From Manduca sexta (lineage: Eukaryota; Arthropoda; Insecta; Lepidoptera; Sphingidae), in NCBI RefSeq assembly GCF_014839805.1, contig NC_051117.1:6634001-6698000 (forward strand): a stretch of 64,000 bases of DNA. Direction: 5' to 3'. A model generated the notes under the pieces. It was not told the DNA's origin and did not search any database. It saw only the letters and a list, made by a program, of their open reading frames with translations. Positions 26,701 through 31,941 of the stretch are shown one piece after another. The position numbers and the translations under genes are program-made. Within the stretch, counting starts at the first letter, position 1, and every line of letters starts with the position of its first letter.

Positions 26701-29700
26701 GTCCAAACAAGGTTGCCGAGATAACATCGCCTTTCTCCAACAAATTAAACTAAACGCATGCACCATGATAACAGGAAATAGTGGAGATAACAAAGTAACA
26801 ATAGATATCGGTCTCCATTCACAATTGCTGGTGATTGATATATGAAAAAACGGTATAGCAAGTTCCTTATATTTCCACTAGTTAGACATTGAAATAGAAC
26901 TGTTTTTGTGGATTTTATTGCGATTATTTGTTTAATTTTTTTTTTTAATCTTTATTTAAGGAGCTTGGTCGTTATTTCACGACGATGTCGCTCCGTACAT
27001 CCACTTTTATCCATGCCTACTAAATTTTTATAAACCAAAATATTTTTTTAATAAACCCTTAGCCTCTTCCGATACTGGAATGGACAAAAACCTATTTATG
27101 CTGCCCACATTAAAGCTCAAAGTATGAGGCCCACTCCGCACACACTCCGACAAAACATGAATTACGTCATCTCTGACTCCACAGTCAGAGCAGTTTGGGG
27201 AGTTTGACGCCTGCATAAGATGCTTAAACAAATTTGTCGGAACATGCCCAGAGCGGAGCCTCATTACTGCCACTAGCTCTTGTCTGCTCAAAGCACAATC
27301 AGTAATCCTTGGAGATTGTAACGGCTCAGGTTGAATCGTGCGGTATCATATGCCTTTTTCTTGGGAACGTTTATCAAAAAACTCATTCCACAGTTGGATA
27401 CAGTGACGCTTTACTTGTGTTAACATTTCCTTGAAATGTGGTGCAGGATTTAAAAATATACCCTCCGTCGTCGCTTCTTTAGCTAATAAATCTGCTGTGT
27501 CATTACCACAAAGACATATATGAGCAGGAACCCATTGTAGCTTAATCGATTTCGGATTTAATTTTTACTTCCGACACGACGTCTCAAAGAGAACAAGCAT
27601 GGCAAAGTCTATGCACGAAAAGCGTAAATTATAATTTGACATTGCAACTTCGTGTCCTACGCATGAAGCAAAATTGTTTCCCCCTAATTGGGGAGCAGTC
27701 ATGATAGGAATGAAGGTCAAATATACTCATTAAAATGCACATTATTACTAACTATGATTTAATTTTACTGATTACGTGTGGGGTTCGGCCCCAGCACGCG
27801 CCCCTCAATCAAAGACTATTTATAACCCAAAATCTTAGGACTTATCCAAAAAAAATATTCTTAAGTAGTGAAATCATTCAGTATTTTGCGTATTTAACAA
27901 TGATGTTTCACATAATAATGTGTATCATCGTTTTATCATCACATTTTCGGTATATATTATCTACACATTTATAAATACAAGAATAACAACTTAACAGGCC
28001 TTAATCCTACAAAATTAACCCAAATAAATAGTATTTATACCAGACAGTAAGATCACAACCCAAAAGGAATGCCAGCCATTGTAAAACACAATGACATAAT
28101 TTAAGGAAGTTGCAATACTGTGTTCCGTATATTGTTACACAACCATTTTGAATGAAAATAGTTTCTCTTAATTCAATTAGAGGCAATGCGTTCATTTGAT
28201 TTGACTCTCATTTAAAAGCTGTTAACATAATTATCACACTATGAACCATTCAGTAGCCTTACTACTGACATATGAATTTATCATAGTTGACAATAAATAT
28301 TTTTTAATGTTTTTTTTAATCTTTATTTAAGGAGCTTAGTCATAATTTTAAGACCATGTCGTTCGGGACGTCCGCTTTCACCGTGTCACTCATATTCCAT
28401 GATTTAAAAATACTTTTATAACAGCTGAATTTTGTTCATTAAACTGCGCCGATTCGGCTGCCACCAAGACCTTACAGCTCAGATTTTGTTTATTAAATAG
28501 TTCAATGCCTTAAATATCTACTTAGGATCCTCCAAGTTAAGACTGTTTTTTTTTATATGACCTTAAATAAAGTATCATCTGCATATATTTTATACAAACA
28601 AGATTTTAATTTATTTATGAATGTTATATTCTTATATCAACAATATATTAATTTTAATCCAACGTTCATATTTACTATATAGGTAGTCCTTATTAAATCA
28701 GGGCGGTCCAGGAACCTTGTTTATAGAAATAGAGCAAAAGAAATATTTAAAATAAGGAAAGCTACTCACATCCTTATCACTATACATTAAGAACTATAGT
28801 ACCCATAGTCTTCTAATATGTCTGTTACATTATTGAGTCTATAGGTTTGCTGAGAAAATATCAGAAGAAAATGTGTCCCAAAAAGAAATATACAATGCCA
28901 GACCTTACTCAAGAATGAGAAGTCAGCATGGCCACACATACCTCATTCTGTCCAAAATGATGTCTCTGCAATGATCGCTTTATAACCTCACGACATACAT
29001 TGTATTTTTACTTTTCGTTTCATTTAATACACTGCAACCATACATTACTGTGCTGCTAATAAATATTTTAATTAACTAACCATTGCATGTTTCATAAGAT
29101 AGTGAAGACAGGAAAAGAAAAATCAATTAATTGGATGTTTTTCTATTCACATAAATTGAAATGGCAGCATCACAAACACAATAGTGGTAGTTTCTGTGTT
29201 ATTAAGAGATTTTTTTTACCATTCATTAACAATTATATTATTATCTACCTATAAGTGTTTTGGTGTACCTCCACTGTAAACTGATATTCAATTTAAATAA
29301 ATTATTTCAAAATATAAAAGAACAGCATAACAAGACATTCTATAAAAATCCTTAATTCTATGTTTTACCACTCAATAATGTGTTTTGAATCTTATTGACT
29401 AAGCACCTTTATTTGTCTTATCAAATTGCTCTTATTTTCTTATTAGAATAATTATAATTTTAAATGTAAACTTGTATGGATGTGACTTTTATTATATTAC
29501 TAATACAACACTTTAAATTCAGGCAATATTGTAAAAGAAAATAATATTTTAGTATAAATGGGACATAAATCAGAATTGTATGATTCAAATACTTTGAAAT
29601 CAAGTGTTCTTTTTTAAAAAATAATGCTAGTAATATATTGATTGATTTTCTAACAATAAAGCCCTAATCTAGACTGAATAGAGGCATAATAGTGGCCCTT

Positions 29701-29836
29701 ATCAAATTCTTAATTTACAAATTTAATTATTATTTTTAAGCATACTTATATTTTTTAATATGTTTTACTTACCAGACAGCCCGACCACAGACACCGTCAC
29801 CAATTTCCCGCCGGTATTTTCCGACTTTTTTGCCAT
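860..29836 (-). CDS. RhoGAPp190: p190 RhoGAP (Rho GTPase-activating protein), 26 exons, 3' part missing
   Basis: This is a multi-exon gene read right to left, assembled from 26 exons whose GT-AG junctions and phases join without a break into about 1171 residues. Domain order matches vertebrate ARHGAP35/ARHGAP5: an N-terminal Ras-like GTPase domain (about residues 12-260, P-loop GQLGVGKS, G4-type TKND), a four-FF-domain region (about 265-555), a Cys-containing spacer, two pseudo-GTPase domains (about 630-760 and 805-955) and a proline/low-complexity linker. The family converts Rho-GTP to Rho-GDP and restrains actomyosin contractility downstream of integrin and Src; in Drosophila it limits RhoA signalling in neurons. 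The catalytic RhoGAP domain (roughly the last 250 residues of the about 1500-residue vertebrate protein) is absent and must lie left of position 1. The start was chosen at 29836 because the next residues run directly into the conserved VSVVGLSG strand of the GTPase fold. The identity is family knowledge; the exon borders are my reading. Confidence 0.93.
956..1257. other. Intron, nothing recognised
   Basis: AT-rich intron between p190 exons 26 and 25. No repeat or RNA signal seen. Confidence 0.6.
1258..1397 (-). CDS. RhoGAPp190: RhoGAPp190 exon 25 (Gly/Ala then Arg/His-rich)
   Basis: Residues 1093-1139. It opens with a Gly-Ala repeat coded by (GGC GGG GCG)-like triplets, then a basic His/Arg stretch ([16 protein letters not shown]). 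Low complexity makes conservation hard to judge; the phase and the AG/GTAAAC borders support it. Confidence 0.75.
1398..2702. other. Intron, AT-rich, nothing recognised
   Basis: 1.3 kb between p190 exons 25 and 24. Strongly AT-rich with scattered A/T runs; I see no element ends, coding or RNA gene. Confidence 0.6.
2703..2780 (-). CDS. RhoGAPp190: RhoGAPp190 exon 24 (proline-rich)
   Basis: Residues 1067-1092 plus one base: [19 protein letters not shown], a possible SH3- or WW-binding segment in the linker before the GAP domain. The donor is GTGAGT. Confidence 0.82.
2781..3281. other. Intron with repeated 'atatcgat' words
   Basis: Between p190 exons 24 and 23. The word atcgata/tatcgat recurs around 3135-3203 (DREF-like cores). 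No further feature. Confidence 0.4.
3282..3400 (-). CDS. RhoGAPp190: RhoGAPp190 exon 23
   Basis: Residues 1027-1066 plus one base: [20 protein letters not shown], then [14 protein letters not shown] polar linker after pseudo-GTPase 2, with no clear vertebrate counterpart. Phase links it to exons 22 and 24. Confidence 0.82.
3673..3883 (-). CDS. RhoGAPp190: RhoGAPp190 exon 22 (His/Ala-rich insert)
   Basis: Residues 957-1026 plus two bases. [19 protein letters not shown] corresponds to the vertebrate IFHPFFKDVVEKKNIIE block; a low-complexity His-Ala-Pro run (about residues 977-995) follows, then [11 protein letters not shown] chose the donor GTCAGT at 3672 because it gives the only phase that keeps exon 23 open. 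Confidence 0.87.
4165..5293 (+). mobile_element. Dispersed element, family B, with six 123-bp tandem units
   Basis: Starts actagcttttgcccgcggct, contains the common lepidopteran ccaaatttcatcttaatacg block, then six tandem units of 123-124 bp beginning cattactgctccgctcc at 4487, 4610, 4734, 4857, 4980 and 5103, then a (caaa)n tract and an agctttatataatagtat end. Non-coding. Lies in the intron between p190 exons 22 and 21. Confidence 0.85.
5538..5722 (-). CDS. RhoGAPp190: RhoGAPp190 exon 21
   Basis: Residues 895-956 plus one base: [16 protein letters not shown] (vertebrate DIIPIQLVALTDG), then [16 protein letters not shown]. End of pseudo-GTPase 2. The donor is GTGAGT. Confidence 0.92.
5880..6062 (-). 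mobile_element. Short dispersed lepidopteran repeat
   Basis: Begins ttataaagaggaaaagtttg, contains ctgaaacactaaaccgattt and ends near gccgcgggaaaagttact, in the reverse orientation to the family-B type. Lies in the intron between p190 exons 21 and 20. Confidence 0.5.
6353..6459 (-). CDS. RhoGAPp190: RhoGAPp190 exon 20
   Basis: Residues 860-894 plus two bases: [20 protein letters not shown], then [15 protein letters not shown], matching the vertebrate [18 protein letters not shown] stretch. Confidence 0.95.
6501..6869. mobile_element. TTAA-flanked near-perfect palindrome (foldback MITE)
   Basis: Two arms of about 180 bp are reverse complements with few mismatches (left ggcgatacctcaaggtccat, right atggaccttgaggtatcgcc); the loop around 6681-6690 is only about 10 bases. 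TTAA at 6502-6505 and 6865-6868 sits just outside the arms, as for piggyBac-type target duplication. It lies in the intron between p190 exons 20 and 19 and would fold into a long hairpin in the transcript. Confidence 0.88.
7183..7262. repeat. Local imperfect duplication at the exon 19 donor
   Basis: ggatcaccggtga occurs at 7183-7195 and 7250-7262, within about 37-bp imperfect direct repeats (7161-7198 and 7228-7264). The second copy is the intron start of p190 exon 19. Confidence 0.65.
7268..7412 (-). CDS. RhoGAPp190: RhoGAPp190 exon 19 (pseudo-GTPase 2)
   Basis: Residues 811-859: [20 protein letters not shown] parallels vertebrate [20 protein letters not shown]. Exit phase 0. The intron side of its donor is part of a local duplication. 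Confidence 0.93.
7640..7800 (+). mobile_element. SINE family C, 3' part
   Basis: Shares tctggaatttgtgccctata, ggctcgccccctatcac and a tacctcttcgaggat end with the full SINE copies. The tRNA-like head is missing. Lies in the intron between p190 exons 19 and 18. Confidence 0.6.
7925..8123. repeat. 15-bp direct repeat flanking p190 exon 18
   Basis: atacaacttatcaac is found exactly at 7925-7939 and 8109-8123, on each side of the exon at 7944-8099. Confidence 0.85.
7944..8099 (-). CDS. RhoGAPp190: RhoGAPp190 exon 18
   Basis: Residues 759-810 plus two bases: [16 protein letters not shown], then [11 protein letters not shown]. It spans the end of pseudo-GTPase 1 and the start of pseudo-GTPase 2. 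The exon is flanked by a perfect 15-bp direct repeat (7925-7939 and 8109-8123). Confidence 0.9.
8216..8445 (-). mobile_element. Dispersed element, family E
   Basis: Reverse-strand copy containing tatccgggccgatataaag, gttttaacacattgtgtacg and caccttgatgg-type ends, shared with copies at 41905-42125 and 49110-49310. Lies in the intron between p190 exons 18 and 17. Confidence 0.6.
8733..8786. repeat. (ATTT)n microsatellite
   Basis: About 12 tandem ttta units; probably the A-rich tail of an insertion on the minus strand. The rest of 8446-9142 is AT-rich with no other feature. Confidence 0.85.
9143..9237 (-). CDS. RhoGAPp190: RhoGAPp190 exon 17
   Basis: Residues 728-758 plus two bases: [13 protein letters not shown], then EEGQNLADN, corresponding to the vertebrate LTLILVNKRGD...GQQIASK segment of pseudo-GTPase 1. 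Confidence 0.92.
9310..9518 (+). mobile_element. Short dispersed element related to family B, abutting a splice donor
   Basis: Starts actagcttttgctcgcacct, contains cccgggatagaaagtagc and the atttcataaaaatccgttca block, and ends ttataatacgtatagat. Its last base is three bases from the p190 exon 16 border. Confidence 0.75.
9522..9628 (-). CDS. RhoGAPp190: RhoGAPp190 exon 16
   Basis: Residues 692-727: [21 protein letters not shown], matching the vertebrate GCLCLYNSKESLSYVVES block. The donor reads GTAATC, and its fourth to sixth bases belong to a dispersed repeat ending at 9518. Confidence 0.92.
9629..10149. other. Intron, nothing recognised
   Basis: AT-rich intron between p190 exons 16 and 15. 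No repeat end or RNA gene seen. Confidence 0.5.
10150..10309 (-). CDS. RhoGAPp190: RhoGAPp190 exon 15 (pseudo-GTPase 1)
   Basis: Residues 639-691 plus one base. [15 protein letters not shown] follows directly on ILG, so the P-loop position reads GAEGVAGE and lacks the catalytic Lys-Ser/Thr, as expected for the nucleotide-free pseudo-GTPase of p190. It is extremely GC-rich, which creates long spurious open frames in the other frames. Confidence 0.88.
10412..11425 (+). mobile_element. Dispersed element, family B, with five tandem units
   Basis: Same structure as the copy at 4165-5293. Units start at 10746, 10869, 10991, 11114 and about 11238; the (caaa)n tract is at 11367-11390. A 100-codon open frame inside it (10740-11042) is only the repeat unit read through, because 123 is divisible by three. 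Confidence 0.85.
11430..11735 (-). mobile_element. tRNA-derived SINE, family K
   Basis: The reverse strand starts with a tRNA-like head (tagcctagttggttg as A box, gggttcaaatcg as B box) and continues into a body with ctagtgcggattggtagac and gcacgggcctcctctact. A second copy of the body is at 19379-19600. Confidence 0.7.
11971..12221 (-). mobile_element. tRNA-derived SINE, family C
   Basis: Reverse-strand copy with B-box-like sequence (rc of aggaatcgaccccaggacct), ggcgatagGCTCGCCCCCTAT-type core and a caccccttgg-type end. Lies in the intron between p190 exons 15 and 14. Confidence 0.7.
12274..12376 (-). CDS. RhoGAPp190: RhoGAPp190 exon 14 (start of pseudo-GTPase 1)
   Basis: Residues 604-638: a short Gly/Ser/Pro linker, then [13 protein letters not shown], the first strand of pseudo-GTPase domain 1 (vertebrate INLVILG). 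Confidence 0.88.
12684..12833 (-). CDS. RhoGAPp190: RhoGAPp190 exon 13 (Cys-containing spacer)
   Basis: Residues 554-603 plus two bases: [26 protein letters not shown], then [12 protein letters not shown]. The cysteine spacing parallels the CPSCPACVD segment of vertebrate p190. The donor is GTACAG. Confidence 0.9.
12862..13085 (+). mobile_element. Dispersed element, family D
   Basis: Starts gctttgaatgacgagacgag, then gatggtaagcgatacgac, aattacaaagtattgtttg and gtccagtagttacactggc. Four further copies lie in the window. In the intron between p190 exons 13 and 12. Confidence 0.7.
13464..13579 (-). CDS. RhoGAPp190: RhoGAPp190 exon 12 (FF4)
   Basis: Residues 516-553 plus two bases: [16 protein letters not shown] matches the vertebrate ELLLEYSELFYEL block, followed by [10 protein letters not shown]. 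End of the FF-domain region. Confidence 0.92.
13855..14295. mobile_element. Family E element interrupted by a tRNA-derived SINE
   Basis: Family E sequence (13855-13940, ending tgtatatccggccccaac) resumes at about 14216 (ccaacaggccggcataattg). In between, 13943-14213 is a full reverse-strand family C SINE with a tRNA-like B box (rc of gattcgaacccaggacc). A clear nested insertion, in the intron between p190 exons 12 and 11. Confidence 0.8.
14401..14587 (-). CDS. RhoGAPp190: RhoGAPp190 exon 11 (FF3/FF4 region)
   Basis: Residues 453-515: [20 protein letters not shown], then [17 protein letters not shown]. The pattern suits FF-domain helices (compare TPGKPWEEA and the following helices in vertebrate p190). 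Strongly GC-rich. Confidence 0.88.
14588..15269. other. Intron, nothing recognised
   Basis: 0.7-kb AT-rich intron between p190 exons 11 and 10. A short phrase (aatacaaacatattaaaa) is repeated near 14620 and 14757, which hints at a small local duplication. Confidence 0.4.
15270..15379 (-). CDS. RhoGAPp190: RhoGAPp190 exon 10
   Basis: Residues 417-452 plus two bases. [21 protein letters not shown] parallels the IPFDLMDT segment of vertebrate p190. Phase is consistent on both sides. Confidence 0.88.
15471..15765 (+). mobile_element. Dispersed element, family D, longest copy
   Basis: Same blocks as 12862-13085, extended by ggcggcagatatagacgtgg. A LINE-tail-like block (aggaacacgctgcatg...gttttcagcagtgacct) follows at 15778-15850. 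Lies in the intron between p190 exons 10 and 9. Confidence 0.7.
16153..16315 (-). CDS. RhoGAPp190: RhoGAPp190 exon 9
   Basis: Residues 362-416. Starts [16 protein letters not shown] and carries a Ser/Glu-rich insert ([12 protein letters not shown]) not obvious in vertebrate p190. Exit phase 0. Confidence 0.86.
16560..16712 (+). mobile_element. SINE family C, 3' part
   Basis: ctcagtatcagcccggagtt, tggaatttgtgcgtgattt, catcatgggac and cctcttccaggataaaag match the family body; the tRNA-like head is missing. Confidence 0.6.
16776..16903 (-). CDS. RhoGAPp190: RhoGAPp190 exon 8
   Basis: Residues 320-361 plus two bases. A basic helical stretch ([18 protein letters not shown]) followed by [10 protein letters not shown], matching the region between FF1 and FF2. 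Confidence 0.87.
16904..17686. other. Intron, nothing recognised
   Basis: AT-rich intron between p190 exons 8 and 7. aattctggttttctaatatc-like phrases occur near 17330 and 17412, suggesting a small old duplication. Confidence 0.4.
17687..17774 (-). CDS. RhoGAPp190: RhoGAPp190 exon 7 (FF1 region)
   Basis: Residues 290-319, including [15 protein letters not shown], where the spaced Trp/Phe positions suit the start of an FF domain. FF domains are small helical phosphopeptide- or TFII-I-binding modules in p190. Confidence 0.88.
18142..18242 (-). CDS. RhoGAPp190: RhoGAPp190 exon 6
   Basis: Residues 257-289 plus two bases (begins [12 protein letters not shown]). It links the GTPase domain to the first FF domain. 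The donor is GTGAGG and the phase fits exon 7. Confidence 0.88.
18711..18919 (+). mobile_element. Short dispersed element related to family B
   Basis: Shares tctcgcggcgtcgcccacc, cccgggatagga and the aaaatccgttcagtagattt block with the copy at 9310-9518. Lies in the intron between p190 exons 6 and 5. Confidence 0.7.
19158..19378. mobile_element. MITE, family A, copy 2
   Basis: Ends are near-perfect inverted repeats of about 30 bp (ttcatagacgttatttatct at both ends, reading inward). The internal sequence with gcgtagacatagggccgt matches copy 1. It lies in the intron between p190 exons 6 and 5. Confidence 0.75.
19379..19600 (-). mobile_element. SINE family K, body only
   Basis: Matches 11430-11660 (gcacgggcctcctctacta, ctagtgcggattggtagac) without the tRNA-like head. 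It directly abuts the MITE ending at 19378. Confidence 0.65.
19629..19871 (-). CDS. RhoGAPp190: RhoGAPp190 exon 5 (G4 motif)
   Basis: Residues 176-256. Contains [13 protein letters not shown], where TKND matches the (N/T)KxD guanine-specificity motif, then the last helices of the GTPase domain. It is GC-rich (first and third codon positions) in an AT-rich intronic setting. Confidence 0.95.
20362..20755. mobile_element. MITE with gaataggg(t/g)accggact ends
   Basis: Left end gaatagggtaccggact and right end (reverse complement) gaataggggaccggact are 16/17 identical and point inward. No coding. An adjacent imperfect foldback (20272-20360, cgtttaattttgacg/accaatcacagtaaaacg) lies just outside. 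In the intron between p190 exons 5 and 4. Confidence 0.6.
20967..21169 (-). CDS. RhoGAPp190: RhoGAPp190 exon 4
   Basis: Residues 108-175. Includes [20 protein letters not shown] and [14 protein letters not shown], one of the best conserved stretches of p190 proteins. It encodes the middle of the GTPase fold. Confidence 0.95.
21631..21775 (-). CDS. RhoGAPp190: RhoGAPp190 exon 3
   Basis: Residues 60-107, starting [17 protein letters not shown], a p190 signature within the GTPase domain, and ending FQPFK. Exit phase 1. Confidence 0.95.
22310..22530 (-). mobile_element. Dispersed element, family B, partial copy with one unit
   Basis: Reverse-orientation match to the tandem-unit end and the aaccgtttacgcagcgcac block of family B, diverged. 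Lies in the intron between p190 exons 3 and 2. Confidence 0.6.
22616..22845 (+). mobile_element. tRNA-derived SINE, family C, complete
   Basis: The forward copy begins with a tRNA-like head (ctgcctcggtgatgtagttg, A-box-like; ggatacgaatcccggat, B-box-like), then tttttctgctcagtcaaccc, ggctcgccccctatcacatc and a degenerate end. Not a tRNA gene: the anticodon arm and 3' half do not pair. Confidence 0.75.
23156..23170. repeat. 15-base C homopolymer
   Basis: An unbroken run of 15 C in the intron between p190 exons 3 and 2; prone to length error. Confidence 0.9.
23690..24085 (-). mobile_element. SINE family C with a nested insertion
   Basis: The reverse-strand SINE is split at about 23797 by a 155-bp insert (to about 23951) beginning aatgaaaaaatgaaaaatg. 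The bases atattg occur on both sides as a likely target duplication. The tRNA-like head (rc of gattcgaacctgcgacct) is at the right end. Confidence 0.7.
24335..24466 (+). mobile_element. Tail fragment of a family-B-like element
   Basis: ggctatccaacactaaaag, a (caaa) tract and an actttatatcatagtataga end, as in family B. No 5' part. Confidence 0.55.
24890..25035 (+). mobile_element. Dispersed element, family D, partial
   Basis: gcttgatggtaagcgataca, gaattacaaactgcgtggc and cttgagacatgtgcttaat match the first half of the family. Confidence 0.6.
25095..25350. mobile_element. Foldback of two family E ends
   Basis: The left half contains atatccgcccggatagcgac and gttaaaacccgcca; the right half carries the same blocks reversed (gacgggttttaac, gtcgctatccgggcggatat). 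The two halves form an imperfect inverted repeat of about 100 bp per arm. In the intron between p190 exons 3 and 2. Confidence 0.65.
25518..25630 (-). CDS. RhoGAPp190: RhoGAPp190 exon 2 (P-loop)
   Basis: Residues 22-59. Contains the GTPase P-loop GQLGVGKSC followed by LCNRFVR, almost identical to vertebrate p190. Acceptor and donor are standard and the exit phase is 0. A 4.1-kb intron separates it from exon 1. Confidence 0.95.
25631..26937. other. Intron, mostly unremarkable
   Basis: Right part of p190 intron 1. A diverged dispersed repeat tail (aatttcatcaaaatctgttc...ctcatttatatataagaca) is at about 26515-26612. Nothing else recognised. Confidence 0.45.
26938..27690 (-). mobile_element. 5'-truncated non-LTR retrotransposon (jockey/R1-like), broken ORF
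   Basis: On the minus strand, conceptual translation gives an RNase-H-like segment (KLQWVPAH, then [12 protein letters not shown]) and the downstream C-terminal block ([16 protein letters not shown], then [18 protein letters not shown]), typical of LINE ORF2 tails. At least one stop and frame breaks interrupt it. It ends in a T-run on the plus strand (poly-A tail). Inactive. Confidence 0.8.
28305..28430 (-). mobile_element. Second 3'-end copy of the same LINE
   Basis: The tttttttaatctttatttaa and ggagctt(a/g)gtc phrases repeat the 3' end seen at 26938-27000, followed by diverged gaccatgtcgttcgggacgt. Only the tail is left. Confidence 0.65.
28431..29772. other. Intron, AT-rich, nothing recognised
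   Basis: Right end of p190 intron 1, next to exon 1. No element ends, conserved block or RNA gene seen. Confidence 0.5.
29773..29836 (-). CDS. RhoGAPp190: RhoGAPp190 exon 1 (start codon)
   Basis: Residues 1-21 plus one base, beginning [10 protein letters not shown] and ending in the first GTPase strand (VSVVGLSG). The donor is GTAAGT. No in-frame upstream extension is needed, because the conserved fold begins about 12 residues after this methionine. Confidence 0.9.
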
Positions 29837-31079
29837 TTTAGCAATCTTATCACACAGTTGGTATACAGTAATATAATATTGTATAATTACTTGATAAACA
29901 CATCACAACACCGAGCTGACTATCGCTAACAGACACAGAACTGTTAAATATGTACATACGGTCACAATACTTGAAAAATATTCGCAGACTCACAATTTCA
30001 CATGCTACTAAATAGATGTATGTATGACAAACAAATAATTTAACGAGAATGGGACTATAGGATGTTTTTAGCGGATAAAGGAATGCTGGAATTGATGTTA
30101 AATGTTTAACAACACTAAATAAATTGCCAATTAGCGAGAAAGGCAGCCAATTGGTAATGGAAAGGATCACCAGATGTGTCGATCTGGATTACACGCCCTA
30201 ACAAGACTTGCGTCTCCGATCGGACATGACACATATAAAATTTAACTAAAGTTATGGATTATCGTGTTTACAATATACTTCAATATCAAATAATGAATAT
30301 AAAGTAATAATTCATCGTCCCTTCTATTGCCCTACACTTTGACACATAATTTTTTACTTGCGAGCACCACAATTATTACGATAATGTTGACAAAAATGTT
30401 ATATCACACCTTTACGTACATATTTAACTTTTCGAATCTAATGTATTTTACATTTTTTCTACTTTATTTTATGATTATTTTATAGAAAAACGCAATTTTT
30501 TTTTGACACAACTAGCTTTGCTTTGTACCACAGTATTGCCAACGCAATAAAATAATATGCCATAAAGAAATTATCCACAACCAAAAACTTTTTTTATTAT
30601 TATCTCAATGTTATCTATGATGATTGTAAATAAACCACTGTCGACGGATAAGTATAAATCTTACTTTTTCGCTATTTTAGTTCTCATCACTGCATAGTAT
30701 AAAACAAAGTCGCTTTCTCTGTCCCTATGTGTACTTAAATCTTAAACGTGGGGAAGCTACGAGCGGTTGATGGGATCAAATATATTACGCAAATATGTTG
30801 TAAAATTCTTCAGTTAAAAACTAAAACCCTGTAGCAACATTTTACTTCTTTGATTCTTGTCATTATATTAAAGCTTGAATCGCCATGGAACTTATTTACG
30901 AGTAACGAGATACTAAGGTATGTGTATATTTAATATAATTAAACCATATTGATTCTTGTACTTGTATGTTATAATTCTAAGGTCATCACATTATTGTAAT
31001 TCCTCTGTATGCAAACTTTTAAATCTTCTCATTCATTAATTGTAGTTGGAGATGAAATATTTCGATACGTTTATCCTAA
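29837..31079. other. Upstream region of RhoGAPp190
   Basis: The 5' UTR and promoter of the minus-strand gene should lie in the first few hundred bases here. I cannot place a transcription start or a clear core motif. The rest is AT-rich and unremarkable. Confidence 0.4.
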
Positions 31080-31827
31080 ACTAGCTTTTGCCCGCGGCTC
31101 CGCCCGCGTTATAAAGTTTTCCGTTATAAAAGTCACGCTATATTTTTCCCGGGAGCCTATGTCCTTCCCATGGTCTCAAACTGTCTCCATACCAAATTTC
31201 ATTTGAATACGTTGGGTAGTTTTTGAGTTTAACACGTTCAAGCAGACAGATGCAGCTGGGGACTTTGTTTTATAATATATTTTTGTAGAACTTTTTAAGA
31301 GGAACAATCCCGTCATACTTCATTGTTGCATAACTTCAACCGTTTACGCAGTGCACGCAACGGAAGCTCTCAATACTAATAAATTTTCCCCATTTTTGCA
31401 ACATGTTTCATTACTGCTCCGCTCCTACTGGTCATAGCGTGATGATATATCGCCCATAGCACTTCAGGAATAAAGGGCTATCCAACACAAAAATAATTTT
31501 TCAATTCGAACCGGTAGTTCCTGAGATTAGCCATTACTGCTCCGCTCCTTTTGGGTATAGCGTGATGATATATAGCCTATAGCACTCCACGAACAAAGGG
31601 CTATCCAACACAAAAATAATTTTTCAGTTTGAACCGGTAGTTCTTGAGATTAGCCATTACTGCTCCGCTCCTTTTGGGTATAGCGTGATGATATATAGCC
31701 TATAGCACTCCACGACCAAAGGGCTATCCAACGCAAAAAGAATTTTTCGGTTTGGACCGGTAGTTCCTGAGATTAGCGCGTTCAAACAAACAAACAAACT
31801 CTTCAGCTTTATATAATAGTATAGATT
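31080..31827 (+). mobile_element. Dispersed element, family B, with three tandem units
   Basis: Same ends and blocks as the two longer copies. Units start at 31410, 31532 and 31654; a short (caaa)n tract and the tataatagtatagat end follow. Lies between the two genes. Confidence 0.85.
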
Positions 31828-31941
31828 TGCAGTTATACATGCGTGGAATTCCCAGTGCAGTAAAAGTTTTACTGCATACTTTAATTTTCGAAGATAAAAG
31901 TTAGGAAATCAATTCTAACTAATATTAAACTAACCATGTAG